A DNA stretch of 64,000 nt from Macrosoma leucophasiata. Lineage: Eukaryota > Arthropoda > Insecta > Lepidoptera > Hedylidae. The notes beneath the pieces are model-generated. The model searched no databases. It was not told the origin of the DNA and worked only from the letters and a program-made list of their open reading frames with translations. Both the position numbers and the translations under genes were made by a program. The stretch spans positions 6,607,001 to 6,671,000 of the forward strand of contig JAWQUS010000020.1 in assembly GCA_036365455.1 (NCBI GenBank). The letters run 5' to 3'. Below, in pieces: positions 22,693-34,385 of the stretch. Position 1 is the stretch's first letter; each line of letters starts with the position of its first letter.

Positions 22693-22976
22693 ACTGGTGG
22701 TAGAGTTTCTGTGTAGAGACTCGAAGGCGTAGGCACCACTGCATTACCTAATGCATCTGCCGCCAATTAGTAATGTAATCAGCACTGTCGTATTCCGATT
22801 AGATGGTAATGTATACCCTCGTAATAACTACCTCAGAGACATAATAACTAAGGTCTCAGGGGGGGCAACGCAGCTGCATTTTGACTTCTGGTTTTAGTGT
22901 AGATGTCTATAGGCTGCAATCGTCACTTGACATCAATGTGATCTGCATGCTTGTTTGCCTCCTTTTTACATAAATA
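22693..22976 (+). mobile_element. Lep1-like element, diverged complete copy
   Basis: Starts ACTGGTGGTAGAGTTTCTGT and ends CTTTTTACATAAATAAA. It has many substitutions relative to the 16059 copy. Confidence 0.75.
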
Positions 22977-23007
22977 AACCTTAGAAGCTATAGACCCTTA
23001 TCCATCC

Positions 23008-23251
23008 ATGGAATACCTAATATACTTGTCGCTATATGGTAGTGTTCAGCACTATCGTGCTCCGGTCCGGTATATGTGGTTATGTACGGCTCTGTAATTT
23101 CCGGCACAGAGGCATAACACCTAATGCCGCAGGAGTGGCAGCGCATCTGCATTTTGACCTCTGGTCATTGTGTGGGTGTCTATAGGCTGCAGTCATCATT
23201 TAACATAAATGTGAACAGCACGCTTGTTTGCCACTTTTATTACATTAAAAA
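23008..23251 (+). mobile_element. Lep1-like element, 5'-truncated
   Basis: Enters the family at ATACCTAATATACTTGTCGC and ends TTTTATTACATTAAAAAAAA. It lies only 31 bases after the previous copy, in the same direction. Confidence 0.8.
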
Positions 23252-23587
23252 AAATGGATGTCATATGGAAGTAGGTACATTTGTAAAAAATCTTAGTGAT
23301 GTAGATGCAGGATATATACTAAGTCCCAATTAGATTTTCCTGTTCAAAACGAAATATATCTTTATTAAGTAAGTAAAATTAATCTAAATGAGACCTTTAA
23401 GTATAAGCGACGAGACATATGCCCAGTTATTGTTGAATATCAGTCTGAAAGTTAAACGACTAAAAATAAAGATGACCTATTCGACCTCGCAAACACAAGT
23501 GTTTTTATGCCTAAAGTCAGATAATAAGTTATATTGAATAACTCAGGTGTGAATAAATAGGAATACCGGGTAATGTTGAAGAATTAT

Positions 23588-23660
23588 GCTCGAATGGCTC
23601 AGTGATAGGATTGTTGCTACGGCTGAGGTCCCGGGTTCGATCAGTGTTTTTTTTTTTTTC
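23588..23660 (+). repeat. tRNA-like retroposon fragment
   Basis: GCTCGAATGGCTCAGTGATA followed by a B-box CCGGGTTCGATCA, then a long T tract. The 3' half of the tRNA-like fold is missing. Confidence 0.5.
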
Positions 23661-23945
23661 TTTTTTTGTTCACTCAAAACTGTAATAATCTGTGCACGAA
23701 TGTATAATAATATATTATTTCACTGACGTTAACTTTTAGGTTATAAAGAAGGAAAACAAGTCTGCAGTTCACATGGCCGTTATTGTTGCAGTTATAGAAA
23801 TCTACAGTATTTAACTGTAGTACAGTATCAAAATATAGGACAAAAAGCAAATCTCTCAATGTCTATGGGTGTGTATCCATTAGGTAACATTTAAGATATG
23901 GAATAAGTTGTTGACGTAAATAAATGACCTTGTGTTTGAGCATTG

Positions 23946-24016
23946 AGGCTGGGTTGCATCAAGATATTTGTTACAATAACTTTAACTTTAACAAATATCT
24001 AGGTGCAACACAGCCT
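23946..24016. repeat. 71-bp imperfect hairpin
   Basis: Arms AGGCTGGGTTGCATCAAGAT... and ...ATCTAGGTGCAACACAGCCT pair over 28 bases with three mismatches, around a loop of about 15 bases. This could be a minimal MITE or a transcribed hairpin. Confidence 0.7.
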
Positions 24017-25231
24017 AAACCATTTGACGGCAGATAAAAGACAATGCGGTGGTGCCTACGCCCTCGAACTTATTATTCTGATACCTCCCTACCAACAGTC
24101 AAACCAGTAAAATGTTTTTCATATCAGTTAACTATGCAATGGGATAGAAATTCCAAATTCTAATTCCAAATTTTAAATCAGTACGCAGCATTTGAAAATC
24201 GAACGGTAGGCAATTATCAAAACGATAAAAGCTATACAAAATGGCCGCACCCACAGCGTTAATAAAACCTCGATTTTTGTAAACTATCGAGTTACTCCAC
24301 AAATTGTTTCCACCCTCCGAACAAATTAGTTACGCCTATGTACGTTGGGCGTGATATTATTTATAAAGTGAAATTTCCAAAGTAAGTTGAATTTAGAAAA
24401 TCACCATAGGTACTAGATTCTTTCATTATTTTTGGAGTTGATTATTCATAACAAAAATATACTTTGGGACATAATCCTAAATAGAAATAATAACTACTCA
24501 CTAAACGTTAATTTTGAAATAATTAAACAAATATTAAAAGAAAATAATCTGAAAGGGATGTTCACAAAAATTTTATACGTACCCAATAACAGTTTTTATT
24601 CAATAAGTGAAGCTTGCAAAAATGAACCTTAAAACATACTATTAAAGAAGTGAACAAACCAAATAATATACAAAAGCATCAAAATAGGTATCTTCATTGA
24701 AAAAATAATGCTGTTAAACCTAACATCAAGTTGATTATCAAATCAATAAATAAGAGTCTTCAATCCTATCCTAAACAATATTAGAGCGTCTACACCAAAA
24801 ATCATAACAAAGCTCATTGACAGTCAAGCGACACTCAAAATCTTATGAGGCAACATAATGTGATCTCCAAAATTGGTCCGCAACGTTGCCCAGATGTGAG
24901 GGCTATTTTAAACTCATAATAACGGTTGTCGACACGTGTGTGTCGACCATTACCACATATTACAAAAAATGTAGGAAAAACAATAAAATGCTGAGGGGAG
25001 GCTGAGGGACAACCAAGTGGACGTTTAAAATTGATTTTTGAAATCATACTTGGGGGCCAAATTGCAAAATACGACAAAGAATTGTCAAACACAAGAACTC
25101 TACAGCTCTGATAATCTTGTAGACAATTTTTTTGGTCAACCAAAACAAATTTGACTTAAACCTTCTGTTAGGAGGACAGTTAAACGAAAATCTGTATAAA
25201 ATAACAAACGGTAAGCCGCGACAATTTTTCT

Positions 25232-25378
25232 TGTGTAATAAATGTGGCAAATAAGCATTCAGCTCACATTGATGTTAAGTGATGACTGCAGCCTATAGAC
25301 ATCTACACTTAAACCAAAAGTCAAAATGCAGCTGCGTTTCCACCCCTGAGACCTTAGTTGTTATGTCTCTGTGATGGT
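25232..25378 (-). mobile_element. Lep1-like element, fragment
   Basis: Family segments GTGTAATAAATGTGGCAAAT, TTGATGTTAAGTGATGACTG and CACCCCTGAGACCTTAGTTG. It stops after TGTCTCTGTGATGG. Confidence 0.75.
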
Positions 25379-26395
25379 TATAACGGAATTTTCGATTCAT
25401 CAACCCAGGTTGGACCCACAAAACAACTATGACTGCAATTAAATTGCAACCAACACACTCTACCTACAATCAGCAATCCTTCAAAAATTCCCCGCCAGGA
25501 GGACGGTACTATACCTAAATAGTACCAATAGAATACAACCCAACCATTATCAAACGTACTCCATATTGTACCGTTCGCCGCAAAGCAATCTATCATAGAA
25601 TAAATCTATGATATATTTACACACAGTGAATACATTATCGCCATTCCTAAATCAGCTATCAACGGACTCTTTTCACTAAAAGGGTGAGCTCCACTATAGA
25701 AAAGGTTGACCCTTCATAAAGACTTATCACCTCATATACAAAATAAGGTTGTACTAATCCTAAAGTGGCCGGACAATATAGTATTTTAAAAATACCACAA
25801 CAAAGATCAAAATCGAATAGCCGATCCGCCGAAGATGGGATCTGACTGAAGTTAGCGGTAGTTTTTTCTCAACAATCTCCTCTCGGACTTAACTTACGTT
25901 ATCTCGCCCACGAACGTCACAAGGAATAGAAACCCGCACATACATAATAAGGACGATATTTCTAAAGAAATTTAAATTCGCCCGCAAAGGTCCCGAGATA
26001 GGATTAAAGATTGGGCGTCGAGATGGCCCTTTGTGGTCGACCCTTAAGAAAACATGTCTTGATATGGAAATATCTTGGACGAGTCTAGCGAGGAATCATT
26101 TACGAGGGCGATCAAGGAGACCGTCCGTGAATCCGTAATTAGTCTACGAATACGGGAGATTTATCATCGTTGAAACTCTTTTGTGGCAACGTTTATTTTG
26201 CATGAGCGGAGAAGTAAAAAGGCATCATTGTTTAGACTTCGCTGACCGACCGTTTTACGATGCGGTAGACCGTGCACGTTCAAGTTTAAAAGGATAATTT
26301 TTATCAGCGAGCTTTGCGCGAGGGGTCCTGTCAAATCGATATGGCTGTTATTTTCCACCCAATCGTATTCCTGTTGAGGTCTAAAACACAATTTA

Positions 26396-26622
26396 CAGCG
26401 TGTGGAAGTGGCAAAGAATACTGTTTACATTCATGGAGTAATACTGTAAGCCTATAAATAAACATCTACATGAAACCACAGATTTCAATGTAGATGCGTT
26501 GCCTCTCCTAAGGCCTAAGATGTTATGCCTCTATGTCGGAAATTATAACACAATAGTGCTGAACACTACCAAATGGTGGTGACTACGCCCGCAAGCTTCA
26601 TCACTGAAGCTCTACCACCAGT
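26396..26622 (-). mobile_element. Lep1-like element, internally deleted
   Basis: Runs from GTGTGGAAGTGGCAAAGAAT to CTCTACCACCAGT, missing the GGCCGTACATTACCACC section. Confidence 0.7.
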
Positions 26623-28384
26623 GATGAAGCTCGCTGACCAGAAAAAAGTACCCTTTTGGCAAAATGCAAGGATGAAACCAGACTTAAGATTATTATTTAT
26701 GTTAAAAAGATAAGACTTATTCAGACAAAATTTAGCAACAATACTAAAAATACCTGTACAGTCCAACAATCCTTCATTAATTTGTAAACCAAACAACAGA
26801 CGGCAAACACTGGACTTGACGTACACTTGACTCAATATTTACTTTGATACAAATAACCGACCATCGGTTTTTCAATGTTTTGTGATGTTAATGACTAAAA
26901 CGAAGACGGCGTGGACAATATATTCATATCCTTTGTTACCATTTGTAACAAATAAAATATTAATATGTTTGTATCACATGAGTACATAGTGACAATCGTA
27001 ACACACAATGGCACAAGTATATGAAATATCAGTTACCACTTTCTAAATATAGCTATCGACCGCATAGTCAAAGGACACGCGATAGGCACGAGACACTCTT
27101 CCCCTCACCTTTCAGACAACCCAAGACGTCACATCTAAAATTAAAACCCACTTATTTAAAACCCGCCACTTAGGCACCATCCCGTTTGTACAAAAACTAA
27201 AAATATCCTCGACCATTGTGTCACGCTCAAAGAAGTTCCGTAGGTCACGGCGAACGCATGAGCATGTACGTGTCAGGAGCACGCCAAACATTTTTTATCT
27301 TTGAAAAAATTATAAAAGACCGCTTTTGACAATGGATCCTCGGTAGCATCTTTGACAATTATAATAATACATTCAATGGCACACGAAAAGCCGTTACCGT
27401 CACCCGATTGTCCTTCGATATTGAACTTTAAACAAACAGCATCACCGCTGAATATTCAAGGTCCGGGTCAGGAGACCTCGGCTCTTTTGTCAGCTCAGTC
27501 GTCATGGTTAACATAAGGGTCATCACAAAAGGCAAAAGATAACAATACGCGTACGTCAATCGTGCGCTCATGCAAATAATTTTTTTCTTCCAAAACATCC
27601 CCTTTATCTGTTCATAGAGCGACGGGGTTAATTAATATGTACAAAATACAATTAAATTTAAGATCCCTTTTTTAACGTGGCACGAGGTCGGGACTTAACT
27701 GTCACCATTAGAATTATACTTTTATTGTCACAATAAGCCGTGTTTAGTAGATTTATAGATATGAGTGCCTTTGTTTCTGCCTATCAATTTAATATAAAGC
27801 GCTATATAATATTATAGCGGGACCCCCATGCATTATTGGATATAGCTGGTTTGACAGCTCACTTGAAGGGGTTAATATGAACGTTTAGGATAAACTCAAT
27901 AAGTCGTAACAACTGGTGTTGGATGAAACCTGCACTTGACATTTCTATGATAGCGCAATCGTACTGGCTGACAGGCGTTTCCTACCATTTGGTGTCCATC
28001 TACGATTCTGGATATTTGAGAGCAGAAAATGGCGTTTATATTTGAAAAATTATAGTTGCTCGAATTTTATCCCGCTTAGTCCGTTCAAAGTTTTGTTACA
28101 AAGCGTTTTGTTGACAAAATGCGGGTTGAAAATGTTGAACGGTGCAACGATTTCGGGGTTAAGAAAATCTTTTGTTGTGCAACGGTTTAATACAAAAGTG
28201 TCAAATGACGGCACATCTGCTCCCACAAAGGGTTACGCTTGGATAGATTATTTTTCGAACCACCCCCGCAAGATTGTTCGATACTCGCTTATACAGATGT
28301 TTCAAATTCGTTTCTTTTGCAAATCCTTCAACAATTAGTCAACTAGTGACAATTAGTTAATCATAAATACAAAATTTCCATGTC

Positions 28385-28568
28385 ACAATGTTAGTTACCG
28401 TACTCTTCTGAAACGGCTGAACCGATTCGCTGACCGATTTCGAAATTTTGTGAGCATATTATGTATGTAGGTCTGAGAATCGGCCAACATCTATTTCTCA
28501 TTATATTTTTGGACATTTTTTTTATATTTTCTAGAGCAATAGGAAGTTTGCCGCGACAGCTAGTATTT
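28385..28568 (+). mobile_element. Helitron-like non-autonomous repeat
   Basis: Contains TCTTCTGAAACGGCTGAACC, GTAGGTCTGAGAATCGGCC and a CGACAGCTAGTA end. It matches 39175-39397 in order and orientation. Confidence 0.5.
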
Positions 28569-29264
28569 TTATAATCATACAAATAAGAATGTTATAAATG
28601 AACTAATGTCAAATAACTCACATTAGGTATACAAAACATATTTTTGCAAAAATATGTCTTGGCCAGATTTGTAAAAAATATTTCAAGAAAACACTTAGAA
28701 ACTTGGAAATAACGCAACAAATCGAACATTCAATACTTTCAATTTAAATACTTGTAACAGAAAAACGTCCTGTAACTGACCAGACGTGCTCATGAAGTTA
28801 GTAAGCACCAAAATGTATGACCCAAGGATGACGTAAGCGTTCCCCGAACGGTCCAGTATTGTTGTTGTGCAACTTATACGATACGACAAAAGAAAGTGAG
28901 CGTGACGATGAAATTGTCTCCGAACACCGAATCCTTTGACGTTGTCAGATTGTAAGAGTCATTAATATAACACTAAATGCTGGACTGAATAGACGATGAC
29001 GCAAGTTTTCTGCATGATGCTTGGATTCAAAATTCTTTATTCAGTAGACAATGTGAGGCTTTGTCATTTATATTTTTACAGCTGACTAGTAGTCATTGCA
29101 ACTACTAATCTTGGATTTGAATTCCCGAATGGACAAAATTTTCAACAGTAGCGTGGAGCTTGAAAATGTTTAGGAACGTATCGCCTTTTGTATCTTGGAA
29201 CTTAAAATAAACAATTCCTATTTGTTCTCTAGGGTGAAAGTATGAAAGGATATTAAAAACTTAC

Positions 29265-29450
29265 CACTATGCATGGTATTGGATTCAGCGTCGACTACTT
29301 CAGTTCTAGATTTCTTCTGGTCTTCAGGTGATCCTGAAGTATCCATGTGTTCCTGTTTGATCTTCGGCTTGATGTCTTCATCGGGGGAACTTGAGGGCAT
29401 TGGTGAGGTAGATGCTCTTCTTTTAGGCGTTGACGCTTCCGCATCAGCTT
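29265..29450 (-). CDS. BCL11: BCL11, linker exon with KQEH motif
   Basis: Third visible coding exon, 186 bp. The acceptor is TTTATATAACAG (ending 29451) and the donor is GTAAGT at 29264. The phase is 1 at both ends: leading AA completes GAA and the trailing G is carried to the next exon. It encodes EADAEASTPKRRASTSP, then a Ser/Asp/Lys-rich stretch with IKQEHMD. The vertebrate protein has PKQEHIA at the matching place between the CCHC finger and the first C2H2 finger. IKQE also fits the sumoylation consensus (hydrophobic-K-x-E). No zinc finger is encoded. The reading frame stays open into the last exon, which supports the exon order. Confidence 0.88.
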
Positions 29451-29735
29451 CTGTTATATAAAAACATTAATTTGAATCAACCTTCTAGAACAGGTTATCC
29501 ATATGTGCTAATGCGGCTAGTGGTGAACAGAGAATTAAGTGTTAATAGGTCTCATTCAAAAGGAAGATAAAAGTTGTCCAAAATCTGTGTGCTTGTTTAT
29601 ATAAATAATCTAATATAGACAAAGCTGGGTTAGAAACCACTGAAAATAATAATGTGCTGATTTGGGGCATCTTTTTTTCTAATTGGCACTAAATTTCTTC
29701 GTTAACTGATGCGTATTATAAAATATAAATCTTAC
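29451..29735 (-). other. BCL11: BCL11 intron, 285 bp
   Basis: Phase 1, GTAAGA donor (29735) and TATAACAG acceptor. No repeats are recognised in it. Confidence 0.85.
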
Positions 29736-29939
29736 CATCCAAAAGCCTCTTGGGTGTACTCGAAGCTCCACCATCCTCGATCAGATCAGGCGGGGCTATT
29801 GATGGACTAGCAAGGGGAGGCGTATGGACCCTACTGCTGGGAGGCCGCCTCGCAGTAAGTAGGGAAGGTCTCCGACTGCTTGAATTCCCACTCGCCATCT
29901 GACCCGGTCTTGATCCATCCTCTGGGTCGGAATTAGGAC
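29736..29939 (-). CDS. BCL11: BCL11, Ser/Pro-rich linker exon
   Basis: Second visible coding exon, 204 bp. The acceptor is ATTTTTATCAG (ending 29940) and the donor is GTAAGA at 29735, phase 1 at both ends. The product is low in hydrophobic residues: GPNSDPEDGSRPGQ near the start, then RRPSLLTARRPPSSR, a Pro/Ser stretch and DLIEDGG near the end. It matches no domain I know and little of the vertebrate protein, so the call rests on exact splice-phase agreement with its neighbours and on position. Confidence 0.82.
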
Positions 29940-30555
29940 CTGATAAAAATATTATTGTTTCATTAATCTCATTAGGACTAAAGTTCAGACAATGCATCAT
30001 CTATCTGTTCTAATTGTCTGAGATCCTGTACCACAGAGGATTTGAATTAGATTTACATCATAGTTCAGATAAATATAAACACGAAGGAAGAAGAGAATGA
30101 TGAAGGTAGACGAGGCACGAGAGGTTTGTCAGGACCGGGATATCTGGCGCTCTAAACTATCTGCCTACCCCGTTAGGGACCTGGCGTGAAGATACATACG
30201 AAGGAAGAAGAAGAACGTTCGGCGCTATTACGTAATTTAAGCAATGTGGATCATTGCATTCGAAAATGTACTTTGGAGTTGTACCAATACGCAGAATATT
30301 ATTTGTTTCTAGTCAAAATAACAAACGTGTCTCATAATGTTGTTGTACAAATTGGATCTCCTTGGTTTAGTCAATACCTGCTCGTTAACTGGTGATAGGG
30401 CACCAGACGCACATCTAGAGCGTAGGCAGAATCTCACTATTGTCATCGAAAACTCGGTAATGGGCATCGCACGGCAAGGTGTCTCGCACAAGGAAATGGC
30501 GACTCCTCTCTCTTTACCTCGTAATCCGTTTTGTCATGATGGTGGATGTACTTAC
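29940..30555 (-). other. BCL11: BCL11 intron, 616 bp, with SINE-C fragment
   Basis: Phase 1 with GTAAGT donor. A SINE-C type fragment lies at about 30085-30200 (GAGGTTTGTCAGGACCGGGA, TATCTGGCGCTC, CCCGTTAGGGACCTGGCGTG). It is closely related to 34290-34385 and in the opposite orientation to it. Confidence 0.85.
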
Positions 30556-30732
30556 CAGCACTATAACAATGGTAAGAAGTGAGGTCCTTATCACAGGCGG
30601 AGACTTTGTGCTGGATGAACCGCACGATGTCAGCGAGAGCGAAGGCTCGACGGCAGGCTCCGCAGGTCAGGGTGTCCGCCGGCACCCCTGGTGTCGGTGA
30701 CCCCCCACCCTCTGCCGCGCTGTCCGCATCCG
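30556..30732 (-). CDS. BCL11: BCL11, exon with N-terminal CCHC finger
   Basis: First visible coding exon, 177 bp. The acceptor is CTTCTTCTCCAG (ending 30733) and the donor is GTAAGT at 30555. The first two bases CG finish a codon started in an unseen upstream exon. It encodes an acidic/Gly start (DADSAAEGGGSPTPG) and then LTCGACRRAFALADIVRFIQ followed by HKVSACDKD. This aligns with vertebrate [27 protein letters not shown], the CCHC finger reported to mediate BCL11 self-association, with all four ligands (C, C, H, C) kept. The exon has no ATG before the finger, so the start codon must lie in an exon not found in this window. Confidence 0.93.
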
Positions 30733-31715
30733 CTGGAGAAGAAGGAAAGAATTAGAGATATCTGAAGTAGTACATTTGATCCGCTTGGAAAGAAAGGGAC
30801 GAGTCAAATAAACCTATCTCTGAGTTGCCTGTTTTTTTATTGAGAGTATTTTTATATGATGCAAAATAATGATACTGGTAGCAGAAAAAGAGCTTTACTG
30901 GTGGTAGGTATTTGATACGATGATGATCAATTATTAAAAGCGAATTCCTTCAGTCAATATCAAGCTCTATACAAACATGAATTATTAAACGTAATTATTA
31001 TTAGCGGTAATATTTTTCTTTGGTAAAATTAATTTTATTTCATTTCTCTAATGTCAAAAACTTATTTAGATAAAGTTTGTTAAAAACATTGGTTTGTTTC
31101 ACAGTTCGACAGAGAGTATAACGTTAATCGTGTTGTAGGCATATTATATTAGCTAGTATTAATAGACTCGTTCTTTAAACTTTGCTGCTATTGCGTTGGT
31201 ACCCAGTTAAGTTCCAAACGTAAAAAAAGAAAATAACAATTCATAGTAATGTGATCTAAAAAAATTTTTTAATTAATTACATGCGGTATTATCGCATAAT
31301 GTTAGTAGACTTATAAACACTAGAATTAAATAAGTATAAGATATATAGGTATAAGTGAATATTTACAATTAGTCTAAATATCTGCTTGGCAAGTGTTAAA
31401 TCAAATATCCACTTTAGCCATGAATGTTTGGACAGCTGACAAATTACATTCCCCAAATATACAATTTGGCAACAAAAACGCGTTACCCAGGATTACTGAA
31501 TAAAACGCTTTAAAATTTTGCATAATGAAGGGTGGAATAAAACTTGCTCAAGCCTGTGCCGATGCATCATCTTAGTAGACACTAACCAAAGAGCTAAATA
31601 AGATCTGAATTGTTTAAATCGATTCGCTAATCGATATTTTAAGTATAGGGGTATGTCAATTGCATTAAATAAATTGATATTTTATAAATCAATTAATTGG
31701 TAATACCCCCAAAAT

Positions 31716-31905
31716 TTCCGGCACAAAGGCAATAACTGCTTAGGCTTTAGGAATGACATCTGTTTAAAAAAATATCTTTTGGTCTGTTTCCATTAATGGA
31801 AACGGTCTATGCTTGCTGCAACGCCATCCGTATTTTGATCTCTGGTCTTTGCGTGAGTGTCTATAGGCTGTGGTCATCACTTAACATCAATGTAAACCTT
31901 CATTA
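31716..31905 (+). mobile_element. Lep1-like element, fragment
   Basis: Enters at TTTCCGGCACAAAGGCAATA and includes GCGTGAGTGTCTATAGGCTG and CACTTAACATCAATGTAAAC. It is interrupted around 31765-31805. Confidence 0.65.
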
Positions 31906-33030
31906 AAATAAGAAAAAAAAGAAAGAGTTTGTTAGTTTCAGTACTGTTAAAGCAATTAAAAATTTAACCCTTAAATCCATAGCGTATCAAAAATTAAACA
32001 CTACCTTTCAAGAAGAGTTTTTACTTTATTATTATATTGTACGTTTACTAAGGTATTTTAGTTTATTTACCCTTTTAAAACTCATTATTGAAATACAAAT
32101 TGCTAAGAATATCATTAAATCACGGAAACAAATTAATCATATTTTAATAAAACTTTTGTTTTGCAATTTTGTTTCATACATCATTTTGAGACAGATTTGT
32201 AATGCGGCTTCCAGTACGAATAAAAAACGAATAATTAATTATTTTAACTAAAAAACGCAGGTATAAACCCCATCTGTTGACAAGGTGCGACTATGTTAAA
32301 CTTCCATGATACCATAATTGACGACACGCTCGACACCTAATACAGGAAGGAAGGAAGCTCATGTTGGAACAGGCGAAAGGAAACTTTAAAAAAACGCATT
32401 TGCCACGAGCCACATTCGTACAAAAAAATCCACTGCATTTACATAATAAACCCCCTAAACAAACGAAGCAATAGTAAACAATGTGGACGAATCATGTAGT
32501 TTTTACGGTATATTAATTTAGTACTCCGGTTTCAAACAACCCTTGTGTACATAAAATGTAAGAAAGCACGGCCTACATTTCTTTACAAAGAGATTGAAGG
32601 AAAAATAATAATAAGAGCGGATGGAATGTAAGGGCGTCTGCGTAGTACTTATGTGAAATTAGCTCGCGAACGCCTTTGATGTGCCGACCAATTGTGCGCG
32701 GAATATGAAAGCGCCTTTATAATTCTTAGGCGTCGATGCCGACGACTTATTTATTAGGCAATTAAGTACCTATGTGATTCGTATGTAATGACCTATTTTA
32801 CGTAAGTAACACGAGGAGATGTAATTAACATTTTTGGAAAACAGAGTAGTATCAAGGATCGGAAAATGAAGGGATGAGAGTACCAAAAACAATGCTTAAA
32901 CAACAATCATTATTTTAAGTGAATATTAAAGAAAAAGTTAAAGATAAACCCTAACACTTATGGCCAATTAACCGAAACATGCAATCTTACTAACCTTTAT
33001 TAACACGGACTACACGAAAGCTTTCTTTTG

Positions 33031-33105
33031 TAACCGACTTCAAATAAAGGAGGAGGTTCTCAATTCGTCCGGATCATTATTTTATGTATGTTCACCGATA
33101 ATTTG
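33031..33105 (+). repeat. Dispersed repeat V
   Basis: GTAACCGACTTCAAATAAAG, GAGGAGGTTCTCAATTCGTC and CGGATC. The inverse of this occurs at 35421-35470. It is a frequent lepidopteran repeat end. Confidence 0.6.
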
Positions 33106-33223
33106 AAAACGCCTGTACCGATGTTTATTTTTCTGTGTTAATTTGTTTATTTTTGGTGGTTTATTTTTAATTTGTCAATACCTACTTTTACGTTATGAGG
33201 CTGGAAATAAGCATATATATATA

Positions 33224-33268
33224 TACAAATATTTGTCCCGTTACAGGGATCGAACCCGATCCTAACCG
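33224..33268 (-). repeat. SINE-B 5' fragment
   Basis: CAAATATTTGTCCCGTTACA, GGGATCGAACCCGATCCTAA: the B-box region of SINE-B in reverse. An ATATATATATAT run lies just to its left. Confidence 0.65.
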
Positions 33269-33736
33269 GTTAAAATTCTCAAATTGAAAATAATTAAGCC
33301 AGACCCATCCACATGCCGTACATCATTAGGCATGCTCAAGAAACAAAACCTTCGCATATGTTTGCGAAACGTTTACATTGCGTGTCCAAACAAAATGCAT
33401 AACCCTTTCACGGGAAGAATCCAATTCTTATTATCCCTTTTGTCCTACAGCCTACAGATAAGTGGTCAATCCCACAACTGACACCTTAAGTTTGAGGACC
33501 GTGACTTACAAGATGTAATTAAATGTTATTTAGTATTCGTGTCATTGTCCATATGTCGGAGTGTTTCTGTCGCGTACTCAATAATTTGTTGACTACCAGA
33601 TGGTGGGTTCCAGGTGCTAGGTGGAGAGACAGAGTTATTGCAAAGTTTGTTTGCGTCAATGGGTGGTCAATAACTATTAAATGAAATGACGGGTAACAAG
33701 GCTCTGCCTAAATACTACAGCCTGTTCTGTTATAGG

Positions 33737-33977
33737 TATAGGTCGCGCCAGGTAAAAAGAACGCTGGCGGTCAAGCTGCGCAGTAGACGATTTATCGATC
33801 TATTTGGTGGTATGAGGTGCGGCGTTTTCAATCTGCCTACCAATACACGAAACCGCAAGCGAAAGCTAGATCAAAAATAAACCAATAGGGCTAGTACTTT
33901 CGTGCGCGAGTGTACCGATGCGCGAACACATCCCTTCTATTTTCTTCCAGCGTTCTTTTTACGTGGCGCGACCTATA
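33737..33977. mobile_element. MITE with 31-bp TIRs, TA-type target
   Basis: Terminal inverted repeats at 33737-33767 and 33947-33977 (outer TATAGGTCGCGCCA, inner AAAAAGAACGCTGG) match with one mismatch. The flanking TATA on each side fits a TA target duplication as in Tc1/mariner. The 179-bp centre is moderately CpG-rich and has no transposase. Confidence 0.8.
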
Positions 33978-34289
33978 GTAGAGTGATCAAAATTAAGCAT
34001 ATAAAATCAAATCATTTATTTACTAGAATGTAGTAGGTACATGCAGGTTCAGATGTTAAGGTAATAAAATTATGGAAACTATACCTAACATTCTATCATA
34101 ACAATGGTGTGTAATTCTTTTTTCAAAATGTAATGCCTACCGGTAAACAATTCATATTAAATTTTTTTCATTAAACATACTTAGTTACATTACGTGTTTT
34201 TTTTTTGTATTTTCTCTCACATTTTTAGTGATATTAATGTGTCACATGTAATCACGGAAGAATTTTTCTTTATGCACAGTATGAATATG

Positions 34290-34385
34290 TATGTATCTTC
34301 ACGCCAGGTCCCTAACGGGGTAAGCAGAGAGTGTAGAGCGCCAGATATCCCGGTTCAGACAAACCTCTCGTGCCTCGTCTACAGT
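34290..34385 (+). repeat. SINE-C type copy
   Basis: TCTTCACGCCAGGTCCCTAA, GGGGTAAGCAGAGAGTGTAG and AACCTCTCGTGCCTCGTCTA. It matches 30085-30200 inverted. Confidence 0.7.

Larger units (their letters stand above)
8779..29264 (-). other. BCL11: BCL11 long intron (about 20.5 kb)
   Basis: Bounded by donor GTAAGT (29264-29259, minus) and acceptor TTTGTCCACAG (ending 8779), phase 1. It contains the tandem array, SINEs, Lep1-like copies and hairpin elements listed separately. Repeat-poor stretches are about 8.8-9.7 kb, 10.3-10.9 kb, 19.0-20.2 kb, 20.6-21.1 kb, 24.1-25.2 kb and 25.4-28.4 kb. No extra BCL11 exon was recognised in them. Several contain CpG-containing unique sequence that could be regulatory (see findings). 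Confidence 0.9.

Noticed and set aside
24928..24947. GTCGACAC/GTGTCGAC palindrome as a regulatory site
   Set aside because: Only 8-base arms with a GTGT loop; too short to be significant alone.
28042..28338. 98-codon plus-strand frame
   Set aside because: No ATG at the nominal start, no recognisable domain and no splice signals; treated as chance within intronic DNA.
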